Shown one piece after another: positions 34,406 through 43,785 of a stretch of DNA of 48,464 nt. The DNA is from Pseudomonas sp. GM21 (GTDB taxonomy: Bacteria; Pseudomonadota; Gammaproteobacteria; Pseudomonadales; Pseudomonadaceae). Location: contig NZ_AKJS01000068.1 of assembly GCF_000282215.1 (NCBI RefSeq), positions 1-48,464 on the forward strand, written 5' to 3'. Made by a program: the position numbers and the translations under genes. The notes under the pieces were generated by a model, which did no database searches, was not told the origin of the DNA, and saw nothing but the letters and a program-made list of their open reading frames with translations. Numbering within the stretch: the stretch's first letter is position 1; every line of letters starts with the position of its first letter.

Positions 34406-34542
34406 GGTGAAAACACTAAAAAAGTGTCCAGTAACAATCCATCACCTTCTCATCCATAGCCTCTGGCCTTTTTTCTGCATGCAGAACAACCGTCACGTCC
34501 ATCCCGCATCATCCGCTCAAACCGAGCTAAGGAAGCATCATC

Positions 34543-35043
34543 GTGAAAATCAACTGGGCCGAGAACCTGCGGCAGAACGTGCATCAACTGGCCGAGTCCC
34601 TGGGCAACCTGTTCGTCGAGACCTTCCACTACCTGGCGCTGTTTGCCATTGGTGCGGTGACCGCGTGGGCCGCCGTGATGGAATTTCTGGGGATGATCGA
34701 AGCAGGACACATCAAGATCGACGACATCTTGCTGCTGTTCATCTACCTGGAATTGGGGGCGATGGTCGGGATTTATTTCAAGACCAATCACATGCCGGTG
34801 CGATTCCTGATCTACGTGGCAATCACCGCGTTGACGCGGCTGCTGATCTCCAACGTTTCGCACCATAATCCGCCGGATGTCGGGATCATCTACCTGTGCG
34901 GCGGGATTCTGCTGCTGGCGTTTGCGATTCTGGTAGTGCGTTACGCCTCGTCGCAATTCCCTTCGGTGAAGATCGAACACCCGCAACGCAAGATCGGTGC
35001 GGGTTCCGGTGAACATCCCGAAGTGGAGAAGGGCGAGCTTTAA
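34543..35043 (+). CDS. PsiE-family inner-membrane protein
   Basis: A 166-residue membrane protein with four predicted helices (YLALFAIGAVTAWAAVM, LLLFIYLELGAMVGIYF, RFLIYVAITALTRLLI, LCGGILLLAFAILVV). The pattern and the HHNPPDVG loop match the phosphate-starvation-inducible PsiE family, of unknown function. Translation starts at GTG 34543, eight bases after AAGGA. Its 3' end overlaps the convergent DUF3509 gene by 4 bases. I saw no clear Pho box upstream. Confidence 0.85.
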   Translation: MKINWAENLRQNVHQLAESLGNLFVETFHYLALFAIGAVTAWAAVMEFLGMIEAGHIKIDDILLLFIYLELGAMVGIYFKTNHMPVRFLIYVAITALTRLLISNVSHHNPPDVGIIYLCGGILLLAFAILVVRYASSQFPSVKIEHPQRKIGAGSGEHPEVEKGEL

Positions 35044-35357
35044 ACCCTGATGGCAGGTCGGGGCTGGCCTTTGAGCGGAGGCGGCGGCAGGGAGTGATTG
35101 TCGCCGTCGGTCATGGCTTCGAGGATCGTCATGGCACTCTGGCCTTGTTCGATGGCGATGCCGAATTGAATGCTTTGCACGAGCCGTTTGAGGCGTTTGG
35201 GGTCGTTGCGCTGCTCGGCGCTGATCATGCGTTTGGCGACCACGCGGCCAGTGTTGGAGAGGGTCAGCATGATGCTGCCATCCAGACCTTGAATGCTCAG
35301 GTTGATCTGGTATTCCGGTGCAAAGGCATCGGTAATGACTTGGAAAGGGTTGTCCAT
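35040..35357 (-). CDS. DUF3509 family protein
   Basis: A 105-residue soluble protein of a family largely confined to Pseudomonas (start MDNPFQVITDAFAPEYQIN; LSNTGRVVAKRMIS). Function is unknown. Convergent with the PsiE gene, overlapping by 4 bases. Upstream (35358-35744) lies a REP pair and no other gene. Confidence 0.85.
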   Translation of the reverse strand: MDNPFQVITDAFAPEYQINLSIQGLDGSIMLTLSNTGRVVAKRMISAEQRNDPKRLKRLVQSIQFGIAIEQGQSAMTILEAMTDGDNHSLPPPPLKGQPRPAIRV

Positions 35358-35551
35358 GATGCGTCACCGCCTGATTGAACGTGCAGTTGTTGACCGGCCA
35401 TGTTCGGGTTGGTTCGCAACTCCGGACCATTGGCAGATCGTTCGCTAAGGTTTCAACAGCCTCACCGGTGACGTAGCAAGGGGCATGCCGAAAAAATTGT
35501 CGAACAATAATCACGGCAAAAAAGCGACGGACGTTGTGTGCACCGCGATCC

Positions 35552-35682
35552 GTAGCAGCTGGCGAAGCCTGCGTCCGACTGCGCAGCAGTCGTAAAACCT
35601 GAGATTGCGGTCTTTATCAAACACCGCATCATCTGATTTTACGACTGCTGCGCAGCCGGACGCAGGCTGCGCCAGCTGCTAC
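35552..35682. repeat. Inverted repeat (REP family GTAGCAGCTG)
   Basis: GTAGCAGCTGGCGAAGCCTG at the left and its complement ending CAGCTGCTAC at 35682 flank a 50-base centre. It occupies most of the 387-base gap between DUF3509 and the serine dehydratase gene. Confidence 0.85.
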
Positions 35683-35744
35683 AAAGTGCGATTGCGCCTG
35701 CCCGTTTCAGGGCATAAATGAAGAGATGATCGCAGACAGTGCAA

Positions 35745-37121
35745 TCAGCACTCCACCCAGCTCACCGCCAGGCCGCCCCGTGAAGTCTCTTTGTATTTGT
35801 CCTGCATGTCAGCGCCGGTATCGCGCATGGTGCGGATCACCCGGTCCAGGGAAATAAAGTGTTTGCCGTCGCCGCGCAGGGCCATTTGCGTGGCGTTGAT
35901 GGCCTTCACGGCGGCAATCGCGTTGCGCTCGATACAAGGCACTTGCACCAGGCCGCCGACCGGGTCGCAGGTCAGTCCGAGGTTGTGCTCCAGGCCGATT
36001 TCGGCGGCGTTTTCCAATTGCTCCGGCGTGGCGCCGAGCACGTCGGCCAGACCGGCGGCGGCCATCGCACAGGCCGAACCGACTTCCCCCTGACAGCCGA
36101 CTTCAGCGCCGGATATCGAGGCGTTTTTCTTGCACAGAATGCCGACCGCCGCCGCACCCAGAAAGAACGCGACCACATCATCGTCCGACGCGTCCGGGTT
36201 GAACTTCATGTAGTAATGCAGCACCGCCGGAATGATCCCCGCCGCTCCGTTGGTCGGTGCCGTGACCATGCGCCCGCCCGCCGCATTCTCTTCGTTCACG
36301 GCGAGGGCGAACAGGTTGACCCACTCCATGGCCGACAGGGTGGAGGTGATGACATTCGGCTTGCCGATTTCCAGCAGGCTACGGTGCAATTTCGCGGCAC
36401 GACGCGGCACATTCAGACCACCCGGCAAGATGCCTTCGTGACGCAGGCCTTGTTCGACACACTCACGCATCACCGACCAGATGTGCAGCAAGCCCTGGCG
36501 GATTTCGGCTTCACTGCGCCACGCCAGTTCGTTGGCCATCATCAGTTCAGAAACCCTCAGACCATGCTTGTTGCAGAGCCTGAGCAATTCGGCAGCGCTG
36601 GAGAAATCGTAGGGCAGCACTACATCGCTACCGGGCGCAATGCCGGACTCGGCTTGCGCCGCTTCGACGATGAAACCGCCGCCGATCGAATAGTACGTTT
36701 GCTCGTAGAGTTCGCCGGTTTCGCCGAAGGCTGTCAGAGACATTGCGTTGGGGTGGTAGGGCAGGCTCTCGTCCAGCAGCAGGAGGTCGCGCTGCCAGTC
36801 AAAGGGGACCGCCGCTTTGCCGGCCAGGGACAATTCACCGGTGTCGCGCAGCGTTTGAATGCGGTTGTCGATGGACGTGGGGTCGATGCTGTCCGGCCAT
36901 TCGCCCATCAGGCCCATGACACAGGCGCGGTCGGTCGCGTGGCCGACGCCGGTAGCGGATAGCGAACCGTACAGGCGGATTTCCACCCGACGTACGGCGT
37001 CGAGCAAACCTTGGTCCATCAATGCCTGGGCGAAGGTCGCAGCGGCGCGCATCGGGCCGACGGTGTGGGAACTGGACGGACCGATGCCGACTTTGAAGAG
37101 ATCAAAAACACTGATAGCCAT
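35745..37121 (-). CDS. sdaA: L-serine ammonia-lyase (dehydratase)
   Basis: Iron-sulfur enzyme converting L-serine to pyruvate and ammonia. The single-chain form has 458 residues: beta domain with [11 protein letters not shown] (near the N-terminus) and alpha domain with the cluster cysteines in [25 protein letters not shown] and [14 protein letters not shown], cited here only as blocks. Start ATG 37121 matches the family start ([15 protein letters not shown]); the frame stays open to 37673 without homology. It is divergent from a LysR-type gene across 135 bases, which is probably its regulator. Confidence 0.95.
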   Translation of the reverse strand: MAISVFDLFKVGIGPSSSHTVGPMRAAATFAQALMDQGLLDAVRRVEIRLYGSLSATGVGHATDRACVMGLMGEWPDSIDPTSIDNRIQTLRDTGELSLAGKAAVPFDWQRDLLLLDESLPYHPNAMSLTAFGETGELYEQTYYSIGGGFIVEAAQAESGIAPGSDVVLPYDFSSAAELLRLCNKHGLRVSELMMANELAWRSEAEIRQGLLHIWSVMRECVEQGLRHEGILPGGLNVPRRAAKLHRSLLEIGKPNVITSTLSAMEWVNLFALAVNEENAAGGRMVTAPTNGAAGIIPAVLHYYMKFNPDASDDDVVAFFLGAAAVGILCKKNASISGAEVGCQGEVGSACAMAAAGLADVLGATPEQLENAAEIGLEHNLGLTCDPVGGLVQVPCIERNAIAAVKAINATQMALRGDGKHFISLDRVIRTMRDTGADMQDKYKETSRGGLAVSWVEC

Positions 37122-37256
37122 GCTAAAGCCTATACAAGCAATGGAAGAGGAATCGCTGCCATTTTTGTAGGACGAGCGCAATGTAGGCGATACTGCCAAC
37201 CTCGGTCTGACGTGACCAACGAAACTTCCTAAGACAGCCTTTAGCAGGACTAAACG

Positions 37257-38204
37257 ATGAGTCGTCAATTGCATGCCCAGACCTATGTCTGGCTGCACGT
37301 GTTTTCCTGTGCCGCGCGGCACTTGTCGTTCACCCGTTGTGCCGAAGAACTGCACATCACGCCGGGGGCGGTCAGCCAGCAAATTCGCCAGCTGGAAGAG
37401 CGCTTGGGCTTTCGTCTGTTTCATCGTCGTGCCCGGGGCGTGGAACTGAGCGCTGAAGGCCAGCGCCTGGCCATTACGGTCAACGAGGCTTACGGCAGCA
37501 TCGATGCAGAATTGCGCCGTCTGGACGCCGGAATGATCAGCGGAATTTTGCGGGTGCGCTCGATTCCGTCGTTCCTGAGCAAATGGCTGACCCCACGCCT
37601 GCCACGTTTGCAGCAGCGCTTTCCGGACATTCAGCTGCGCCTGGTGGCCGAGGACAGCAGCGTGCCGCTGCACGAGGGCGAATTCGATCTGGCCATCGAC
37701 CTGAACGATGGCAGTTACCCCGGCCTGTTATCCACAGCCTTGCTCGACGAACAGATCTTCCCGGTCTGCGCCCCCAGCCTGCTACGAGGTCGACCGCCGC
37801 TGCATGGCCCGTCGGACCTGATGCATTTCCCGTTGTTGCACGACATCACCGCGTGGCGCGGCAGCTACGAATACGCGGAATGGGAGTTCTATCTCGACGC
37901 CATCGGCTTCGAGGGTGCGGATGTGCGACGCGGGCATACCTTCAATCGCAATCACCTGACCATCGAAGCGGCCATTGCCGGAATGGGCGTGGCGATTGCA
38001 CGCCGCACGTTGCTCAACGATGAACTGGAGCGGGGGGCGTTGATCGTGCCGTTCGGGTTGGCGGTGCCCAATCACAAGCGCTATATGCTGCTGTATGCGC
38101 CGGGGGCTTTGAGCCATCCGGGCGTACGCGCGGTGCATGACTGGCTGGTAGAGGAGGCGGGGATTTTTCGAAGTTTGCATCCGCTGGCAGAGCAACAGAT
38201 GTGA
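37257..38204 (+). CDS. LysR-family transcriptional regulator (GcvA-like)
   Basis: A 315-residue regulator. The N-terminal winged helix ([37 protein letters not shown]) and the effector domain ([13 protein letters not shown]) resemble the GcvA group, which often controls glycine/serine metabolism. The divergent sdaA gene is the likely target, with the operator in 37122-37256. Confidence 0.88.
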   Translation: MSRQLHAQTYVWLHVFSCAARHLSFTRCAEELHITPGAVSQQIRQLEERLGFRLFHRRARGVELSAEGQRLAITVNEAYGSIDAELRRLDAGMISGILRVRSIPSFLSKWLTPRLPRLQQRFPDIQLRLVAEDSSVPLHEGEFDLAIDLNDGSYPGLLSTALLDEQIFPVCAPSLLRGRPPLHGPSDLMHFPLLHDITAWRGSYEYAEWEFYLDAIGFEGADVRRGHTFNRNHLTIEAAIAGMGVAIARRTLLNDELERGALIVPFGLAVPNHKRYMLLYAPGALSHPGVRAVHDWLVEEAGIFRSLHPLAEQQM

Positions 38205-38417
38205 GCAATTGTGACAAACAAGCGAGCGGACCCAACTCCCGACCTTAGCAGCGCTTTTGTCCGTTGTCCGGGTTTTTTTGCTAATCCATATTTATCTTTT
38301 TGTAGGGGTTGAAATGTTCCGCGCACACACCGATTGTGTAAGTAAGAGGTCACGGTGACGACGCCCAAGGGCTAGCCGAAAGGCCTCTCGCGAGCTAGCT
38401 GAAATAAGGGATGAACT

Positions 38418-38825
38418 ATGCAAATCCAAGTCAACAGCGATAACCATATTCAAAGCAGCATCCGACTGGAGGAGTGGGTACGTACTACCATTGAGAGCAC
38501 GCTCGAACGTTATGAAGAGGACCTGACCCGCGTCGAGGTTCACCTGCGGGACGAAAACGGCGACAAGCCCGGACCGCATGACATGCGCTGCCAACTGGAA
38601 GCGCGGCCAAAAGGCCACCAACCGATTTCTGTCACCCATAAAGCCGCCAACCTGGAACTGGCGATCGACGGCGCGGCCGAAAAACTCGAACATGCGCTGG
38701 AACACCTGTTCGGCAAACTGCGGGGCAAACCACGTGCCGCTATTGTGCCGTTTGAGCGAGCCGCAGCCGATGCGCTGCTGGAAGACGAGTTCCTCGAGAA
38801 CGAACAGGCTGCACAGAACGGCTGA
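38418..38825 (+). CDS. Ribosome hibernation factor, HPF/RaiA family
   Basis: A 135-residue ribosome-binding protein that would block or store idle ribosomes in stationary phase. The core (about 1-100, MQIQVNSDNH, VEVHLRDENGDKPG, AIDGAAEKLEHALEHLFGK) is an HPF/RaiA fold and the acidic tail (about 105-135) is longer than in short HPF. A palindrome (GCTAGC at 38371-38376 and 38394-38399) stands just before the gene. It is not next to rpoN, the usual place of hpf, so it is an extra family member. Confidence 0.85.
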   Translation: MQIQVNSDNHIQSSIRLEEWVRTTIESTLERYEEDLTRVEVHLRDENGDKPGPHDMRCQLEARPKGHQPISVTHKAANLELAIDGAAEKLEHALEHLFGKLRGKPRAAIVPFERAAADALLEDEFLENEQAAQNG

Positions 38826-38857
38826 TGCCGATTCACTTTTACCTTTCCACCACTGAC

Positions 38858-38890
38858 AACGGGCCTGCTGATGCAGGCCCGTTCTTGTTT
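38858..38890 (+). terminator. Terminator after the HPF-family gene
   Basis: AACGGGCCTGC-TGAT-GCAGGCCCGTT forms an 11-bp stem, followed by CTTGTTT. A REP half-copy (TGTGGGAGCGAGACCGGC) follows at about 38921. Confidence 0.9.
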
Positions 38891-38980
38891 CAGGGGTTGC
38901 GAGGGTTTACGCATTCCAATGTGGGAGCGAGACCGGCTTGCCGGCGATGGCGGCCTGACAGTCACCGATTATCTTGGGAA

Positions 38981-39856
38981 TTACCGCAAAAACGCCTGCC
39001 GATACTCCCCAGGCGTCCCCCCCAAAGCCTGCCGAAATCGATTGGTGAAATGACTCGCACTGGCAAACCCGCACGCCAATGCGATCTCCCCCAACGGCTG
39101 CGACGTCGAACGTAATAACTCCCGCGCCCGACTCAGTCTTCGAGCCAGCACGTACTGATGCGGCGGCAAGCCAAAACTCTCCCTGAACATCCGCGCAAAG
39201 TGGTACTCCGACAGCGCACACAGCGCAGCCAATTGCCCTAGGCTGATGGCCTCGGCCAACTGGTTATCGATGAAGTCCACCAACTGCCGCCGTTGATGCG
39301 CCGCCAATCCACCCTTAAGTCGTAACCCCTCACGCATGCCGACCTGGCCAAGCAACACGTGGCTGAGCATTTCATGGGCCAGGCTGCTGGTCAGCAAGCG
39401 TTCTGCGGGTTCGTCCCAGTTGAGGGTGAGCATGTGCCGAAAGCGCCGGGCTTGCGCCGGATCGTCGAGAAAGGTCGCTTCGCGCAATTGCAGTTCGCGT
39501 GGTTCGCGGTCCAGCAGCGTGACGCAGCCGAGGGCGAATTGTTCGGGGCTGAAATACAGGTGGGCCAGGCGAATGTCGCTGTTGATGACCCAGCCCGATT
39601 GATGTTCGGCGGGCAGAATGCACAACTTGTCCGGGCCGCCCATGGTGCCGGGCTGGTCGCGGCGGAAGGTGCCGGTGCCGCCAGCGATGTAACACGACAG
39701 CGTGTGATGGCTCGGCGCTTCGTAGTCCTGGGCATCGTGGTGGTTACTCCACAAGGCTGCAGCCATGCCGTCACCGAGTTCGGCGCTGTGCTCCAGGCGA
39801 GCATTGGGCGAACGGTTAAGGGCTTGAAAGACTTGCAGTGTTTCCAGTGCGGGCAT
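38981..39856 (-). CDS. AraC-family transcriptional regulator
   Basis: A 291-residue regulator with an N-terminal cupin-type sensor (about 15-150) and a C-terminal double helix-turn-helix (LGQLAALCALSEYHFARMFRESFG and LGEIALACGFASASHFTNRFRQALG, about 205-285, quoted by position as two motifs). It is divergent from an EamA-type exporter gene; this pairing suggests it controls the exporter in response to the compound exported. Confidence 0.9.
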   Translation of the reverse strand: MPALETLQVFQALNRSPNARLEHSAELGDGMAAALWSNHHDAQDYEAPSHHTLSCYIAGGTGTFRRDQPGTMGGPDKLCILPAEHQSGWVINSDIRLAHLYFSPEQFALGCVTLLDREPRELQLREATFLDDPAQARRFRHMLTLNWDEPAERLLTSSLAHEMLSHVLLGQVGMREGLRLKGGLAAHQRRQLVDFIDNQLAEAISLGQLAALCALSEYHFARMFRESFGLPPHQYVLARRLSRARELLRSTSQPLGEIALACGFASASHFTNRFRQALGGTPGEYRQAFLR

Positions 39857-39994
39857 GATCAGTAATCTCCAACGCCTTGCATCCTACTCCGTAGACAATG
39901 ACCTGCCAGCCTCTGCGCTGACAAAAGCGCAAGTTTATGCAAGTGCGAAAAGGTGCGGCGCAGGACACTGGACCTCTATTGAGGAGTGCTTGCC

Positions 39995-40897
39995 ATGAAC
40001 CTGACGTTGTACTTGCTGACCGTGCTGATCTGGGGCACCACCTGGATTGCCTTGAAATGGCAACTGGGAGTGGTGGCGATTCCGGTGTCGATTGTCTATC
40101 GCTTCGGCCTCGCGGCGCTGGTGCTGTTTGCCTTGTTGCTGCTGAGTCGGCGCCTGCAGGTGATGAACCGTCGCGGGCACTTGATCTGTCTGGCGCAGGG
40201 TTTGTGCCTGTTCTGCGTCAACTTCATGTGCTTCCTGACCGCCAGCCAGTGGATTCCCAGCGGTCTGGTCGCCGTGGTGTTTTCCACCGCCACCCTGTGG
40301 AACGCGCTGAACGCGCGAGTGTTCTTCGGCCAGAAAATTGCCCGCAATGTGCTGATGGGTGGCGCACTGGGCTTGTTCGGGCTTGGTCTGTTGTTCTGGC
40401 CTGAACTGGCCGGGCACACCGCCAGCCCGCAAACCTTGCTCGGCCTGGGCCTGGCATTGCTCGGAACCCTGTGCTTCTCGGCCGGCAACATGCTGTCGAG
40501 CCTGCAACAGAAGGCCGGGCTGAAGCCGCTGACCACTAATGCCTGGGGCATGGCCTATGGCGCGGCAATGCTGTCGGTTTGGTGTCTGGTCAAAGGCATC
40601 CCGTTCGATATCGAATGGAATGCGCGCTACATCGGTTCGCTGCTGTACCTGGTCATTCCGGGTTCCGTGATTGGCTTCACCGCTTACCTGACACTGGTTG
40701 GTCGCATGGGGCCCGAGCGCGCGGCGTATTGCACGGTGTTGTTCCCGGTGGTGGCGCTGAATGTCTCGGCGTTTGTCGAAGGCTATCAATGGACCGCACC
40801 GGCACTGGTCGGTTTGGTGTTGGTAATGCTCGGCAATGTCCTGGTGTTTCGTAAGCCCAGGACACCGATGGCGCAAGGCACTGGCAAACTTGCATGA
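39995..40897 (+). CDS. EamA/DMT family transporter
   Basis: Inner-membrane exporter of 300 residues with about ten hydrophobic helices in two EamA repeats (WGTTWIALKWQLG in the first, AAYCTVLFPVVALNVSAF in the second). ATG 39995 follows GAGGAG by eight bases; an in-frame GTG at 39986 overlaps that site. The substrate is unknown (amino acids or metabolites are typical). Divergent AraC regulator across 138 bases. Confidence 0.88.
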   Translation: MNLTLYLLTVLIWGTTWIALKWQLGVVAIPVSIVYRFGLAALVLFALLLLSRRLQVMNRRGHLICLAQGLCLFCVNFMCFLTASQWIPSGLVAVVFSTATLWNALNARVFFGQKIARNVLMGGALGLFGLGLLFWPELAGHTASPQTLLGLGLALLGTLCFSAGNMLSSLQQKAGLKPLTTNAWGMAYGAAMLSVWCLVKGIPFDIEWNARYIGSLLYLVIPGSVIGFTAYLTLVGRMGPERAAYCTVLFPVVALNVSAFVEGYQWTAPALVGLVLVMLGNVLVFRKPRTPMAQGTGKLA

Positions 40898-40924
40898 ACG
40901 GCTTGGAGTGAGCGTCGAGGCTAC

Positions 40925-41434
40925 TCAACGCTCGGTCCTGAGGGCGACGAATATCAGCAACGGGAGTATGAAATCGACAATATGCCGCGCCCAGTCCTTG
41001 GCGTTCCATGTTTGTGATTCATCCATGTTGAACCATTCGACACCGATCACTTGCAAACAGACGTAATAGACAAATATGGCGATCACTAATCCGATGATTG
41101 AAAACTTTTTGGCTTCATGAAAAACCTCGGCAGGCGCGTTTATGTTCCGGTAAAGGTGATAGGCACCGACCAGACAAAAAGCCGTGTAGATCACTTCCAG
41201 GGTAATAATGAACCAATAGATGCGGTGGTGCAGCATGGGCGAGGTAATGGCCCTGTAGCTCAGGTTCAGGTTTTCCCGAGTGGTGTCCATGCTCAGGATA
41301 TGACCGACATATTCATAGTTGGATGAATAGTCGGTGAAATTACTGTACATCACCAGCAGGCCAAAAAAGCTTATATAAGCCATTAGCGAAAACTTGCTGT
41401 ATCTGATGAGTTTGTCCGTGGAAAGGTTGTTCAA
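40925..41434 (-). CDS. DUF2165 family membrane protein
   Basis: A 169-residue membrane protein with four helices (FSLMAYISFFGLLVMYSNF, IYWFIITLEVIYTAFCLVGAY, IIGLVIAIFVYYVCLQVIG, VDFILPLLIFVAL) and the family segments GHILSMDTT and GVEWFNMDESQTWN. Function unknown. It is somewhat AT-rich against its neighbours. It is convergent with the EamA gene, 27 bases apart. Confidence 0.85.
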   Translation of the reverse strand: MNNLSTDKLIRYSKFSLMAYISFFGLLVMYSNFTDYSSNYEYVGHILSMDTTRENLNLSYRAITSPMLHHRIYWFIITLEVIYTAFCLVGAYHLYRNINAPAEVFHEAKKFSIIGLVIAIFVYYVCLQVIGVEWFNMDESQTWNAKDWARHIVDFILPLLIFVALRTER

Positions 41435-41543
41435 GGTTAAAGTGCTCCATCACTGTTTGTCCGTAAGTTCGGATTAGGTATCTGGAGTGTATAGGGCTGA
41501 ACTTTTTTTCGTCGCTGGACTGAATTGCAAGTTGTGTAACAAG

Positions 41544-41576
41544 CGGGCAGATACATTAAAAGTATCTGCCCGTTTT
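41544..41576. terminator. Terminator hairpin after the 2-hydroxyacid dehydrogenase
   Basis: CGGGCAGATAC and GTATCTGCCCG pair around a 7-base A-rich loop. It begins a few bases past the dehydrogenase stop (minus strand), though the T-run (TTTTAG) is on the plus side, so its direction is unclear. Confidence 0.7.
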
Positions 41577-41578
41577 AG

Positions 41579-42553
41579 TTAGACTTTCCAGACTTGCGGG
41601 TTGACCAGATCCTGCGGTCGCTCGCCCAGCAAGGCGCTGCGCAAGTTGGCCAATGCGCGATTGGCCATGGCTTCGCGGGTTTCGTGAGTCGCGGAACCAA
41701 TGTGCGGTAATGTCACCGCGTTTTTCAATTGGAACAGCGGCGACTCGGCCAGCGGTTCTTTTTCGTAGACGTCCAGACCGGCGCCGCGAATGCGGTTGTT
41801 TTGCAACGCTTCGATCAGGGCCGGTTCGTCGACGACCGGGCCGCGCGCAATGTTGATCAGGATCGCGCTTGGTTTCATCAGCGCCAGTTCACGGTGGCTG
41901 ATCAGGTGTTTGGTTTTTTCACTCAGCGGCACAACCAGGCAGACGAAATCGGCTTCGGTCAGCAGTTGATCCAGGGTGCGGAACTGCGCGCCGAGTTCTT
42001 GTTCCAGCTCGGTCTTGCGGCTGTTGCCGCTGTAAATGATCGGCATGTTGAAGCCCAAGCGGCCCCGACGAGCAATGGCCGCGCCGATGTTGCCCATGCC
42101 GACGATGCCCAGGGTTTTGCCGTGCACATCGGTGCCGAACAACGGTGCGCCGACGGTGGCTTGCCATTGGCCCGCCTTGGTCCAGGCGTCCAGCTCGGCA
42201 ACGCGTCGGGCGCTGCTCATCAGCAGGGAGAACGCCAGGTCGGCGGTGCTTTCGGTGAGCACGTCGGGGGTGTTGGTGAGCATGATCCCGCGTTCATTGA
42301 AGTAGGCGACATCGTAGTTGTCGTAGCCGACCGAGACGCTGGAGACCACTTCCAGTTTGGCGGCGTTTTCCAGTTGCGCGCGACCGAGTTTGCGACCGAC
42401 GCCGATCAGGCCATGGGCGTGAGGCAGGGCTTCGTTGAATTGGGCGTTGATGTCGCCGTTTTTCGGGTTCGGCACGATGACGTCGAATTCTTGTTGCAGG
42501 CGTTCAACCATTTCAGGAGTGACACGGCTGAAGGCGAGGACGGTCTTTTTCAT
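41579..42553 (-). CDS. 2-hydroxyacid dehydrogenase (GhrB / 2-ketogluconate reductase-like)
   Basis: NAD(P)H-dependent reductase of 324 residues, acting on glyoxylate/hydroxypyruvate or 2-ketogluconate. It has the cofactor motif GIVGMGNIGAAIARRG (about 148-163) and the catalytic Arg, Glu and His in INIARGPVVDE, GLDVYEKEPL and LPHIGSATHETR. Substrate preference cannot be decided from sequence. Upstream lies a REP pair and the first copy of the DUF6124 block. Confidence 0.9.
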   Translation of the reverse strand: MKKTVLAFSRVTPEMVERLQQEFDVIVPNPKNGDINAQFNEALPHAHGLIGVGRKLGRAQLENAAKLEVVSSVSVGYDNYDVAYFNERGIMLTNTPDVLTESTADLAFSLLMSSARRVAELDAWTKAGQWQATVGAPLFGTDVHGKTLGIVGMGNIGAAIARRGRLGFNMPIIYSGNSRKTELEQELGAQFRTLDQLLTEADFVCLVVPLSEKTKHLISHRELALMKPSAILINIARGPVVDEPALIEALQNNRIRGAGLDVYEKEPLAESPLFQLKNAVTLPHIGSATHETREAMANRALANLRSALLGERPQDLVNPQVWKV

Positions 42554-42748
42554 GGGAGGAGGGCTCGTCGGGCGTGGAGAATGCCAAGCACGCTAACATT
42601 CTTCCCTGTAGTTGTGCGAGTACCCGGATTGCCGGATGTACACCGACCAAAAGTGTAGGAGTGAGCCTGCTCGCGATAGCGGTGTGTCAGTCGACATTAA
42701 TTTTTAATGTCCGACCGCTATCGCGAGCAGGCTCACTCCTACAGGGGA

Positions 42749-43126
42749 TCAGCGGTGTGGCGTGGGTTTTGGGAGTTCGAGGTTATCCATCATCCGATTC
42801 GCCGCCAGTTCGGCCAGCATGACGATTTGCTGGATCGCCATGGCGGTGTTGCGATGCGGGCCTTCCAGATAGCCGGCAAAATCGCTGGCCATCACACTGG
42901 CCTGGGCCAGTGATTCACAGGTGTGGGCCAACAGGTCTTCGTCTTTGATATCGGGCGCAAGCATGAACATCGTGCTGGGTTTGCGGGTGGCCGGTGATTT
43001 CAGGGCTGCGGGATTGAGGTAGTGATTCAGTGCGCGTTCGGCGGCGTCGTGGAATTTTTTGGAATCGACGGATTCGTAGGGGGAAACGTCGTCGGTTTCA
43101 GGAGGGTTCGGAGTTACTTTGATCAT
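42749..43126 (-). CDS. DUF6124 family protein, copy 1
   Basis: A 125-residue soluble protein of a family abundant in Pseudomonas (formerly grouped with DUF3077): SVDSKKFHDAAERALNHYL, TMFMLAPDIKDEDLLAHTCES and a C-terminal helix AIQQIVMLAELAANRMMDN. Function is unknown. It differs from copy 2 (46545-46922) at only a handful of residues. The ATG is 35 bases from the structured RNA leader and has no strong ribosome site. An open frame extends upstream to 43591 but is not conserved in copy 2, so it is rejected. Confidence 0.85.
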   Translation of the reverse strand: MIKVTPNPPETDDVSPYESVDSKKFHDAAERALNHYLNPAALKSPATRKPSTMFMLAPDIKDEDLLAHTCESLAQASVMASDFAGYLEGPHRNTAMAIQQIVMLAELAANRMMDNLELPKPTPHR

Positions 43127-43160
43127 GCGGAAATTACTCATTGGCGTATTTATTGGAGCC

Positions 43161-43270
43161 GCCATTTTCGCTTCCAGACGAAAGGGTGGCAGCCGTGCGC
43201 AGGCTGGAAAACCGGATAAACCCGCCAAAACCCGGCAGACCCGAAGGTCTCCCGCGCACAGCTGCCATAA
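43161..43270 (-). ncRNA. Structured RNA leader upstream of DUF6124, copy 1
   Basis: On the minus strand a 13-position stem (43254-43266 with 43188-43200: GGCAGCTGTGCGC with GCGCACGGCTGCC) encloses an AGACC-TTCG-GGTCT hairpin (43237-43250) and a CCGG/CCGG helix (43232-43235 with 43212-43215). A second hairpin TTTCG/CGAAA (43166-43183) follows before the start codon. Copy 2 has base changes in the stem that keep pairing. Class unknown to me. Confidence 0.7.
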
Positions 43271-43433
43271 CAGAACATTGCGAGCAGAAAAAAGCGCCGC
43301 AGTATGCCATGAGCTGTTGACGTGTTTATCAGGTTTCCAGGCCTGATCGCTGAAGTTCCAGCGACACCCAAAGCCTACCCAAATCCCGTCTGACCCAACA
43401 ACCGACAGAACGCGTCGGAATCCTTCCCCAAAA

Positions 43434-43664
43434 TCAGCGCGTCTGTAGGACCGTGAAATCAGTTCGCCAGCCGAACGTCTCCCGGCTTTCCGGGGTGTTG
43501 TCGGCCCACTTGGCCCACTTGGCCCACTTGGCCCACTTGGCCGGCGAGTCGTAAGCGATGCTAATGGCGATGCCCAGACCCGAAGGGACACGAATCCCGT
43601 CAGCGGGAGGAGACGAGTGCTTTTCCGATGATTTTTTGTGGGTTGGTTTTTTTTGCACGCTCAT
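43434..43664 (-). CDS. Small hypothetical protein with KWA repeats (uncertain)
   Basis: A 76-residue open frame (MSVQKKPTHKKSSEKH start, basic) that contains KWAKWAKWAKWA, encoded by a 9-bp tandem repeat at 43501-43542. Its last codons run into repeat copy 1. I recognise no family and the ribosome site is weak. It may be non-coding. Confidence 0.25.
   Translation of the reverse strand: MSVQKKPTHKKSSEKHSSPPADGIRVPSGLGIAISIAYDSPAKWAKWAKWAKWADNTPESRETFGWRTDFTVLQTR
43501..43542. repeat. Tandem 9-bp repeat (TTGGCCCAC)
   Basis: Four units of TTGGCCCAC (the first with one mismatch) and a partial fifth. A simple slippage-prone repeat in the gap between repeat copy 1 and the PAAR effector gene. Confidence 0.9.
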
Positions 43665-43785
43665 GTGTTCTAACATCCTGGCCACGACCTATTTACGTGG
43701 TCGAGTACTTTGGGAAACGTCTGATTGTTTTCTATAAAGAGCGTCAGCATGGTGCTGCCTCTGAATATTGATATGGAAGTCAAAA

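Larger units (their letters stand above)
42654..43475. repeat. Direct repeat copy 1 (REP, DUF6124 gene, RNA leader, LysR tail)
   Basis: About 820 bases that recur at 46431-47265 with small differences. Contents in order: REP pair (42654-42743), DUF6124 gene, structured RNA leader, and an outer end with the last 17 bases of the LysR gene (TCAGTTCGCCAGCCGAA). The breakpoint after 43475 is sharp. With copy 2 it flanks the PAAR-Tle1 effector island. Confidence 0.9.

Noticed and set aside
35859..36962. 367-codon open frame antisense to sdaA
   Set aside because: Overlaps the intact serine dehydratase and has no recognisable features.
42636..42660. TGTACA followed at 11 bases by TGTAGG, similar to a PplR light box
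   Set aside because: Spacing and second half-site do not fit, and the right part is the edge of a REP element.
43127..43591. Upstream extension of the DUF6124 copy 1 frame with GPSGPSGP repeats
   Set aside because: Frame is not conserved in copy 2, where the same DNA has stops and shifts; RNA pairing is conserved instead.
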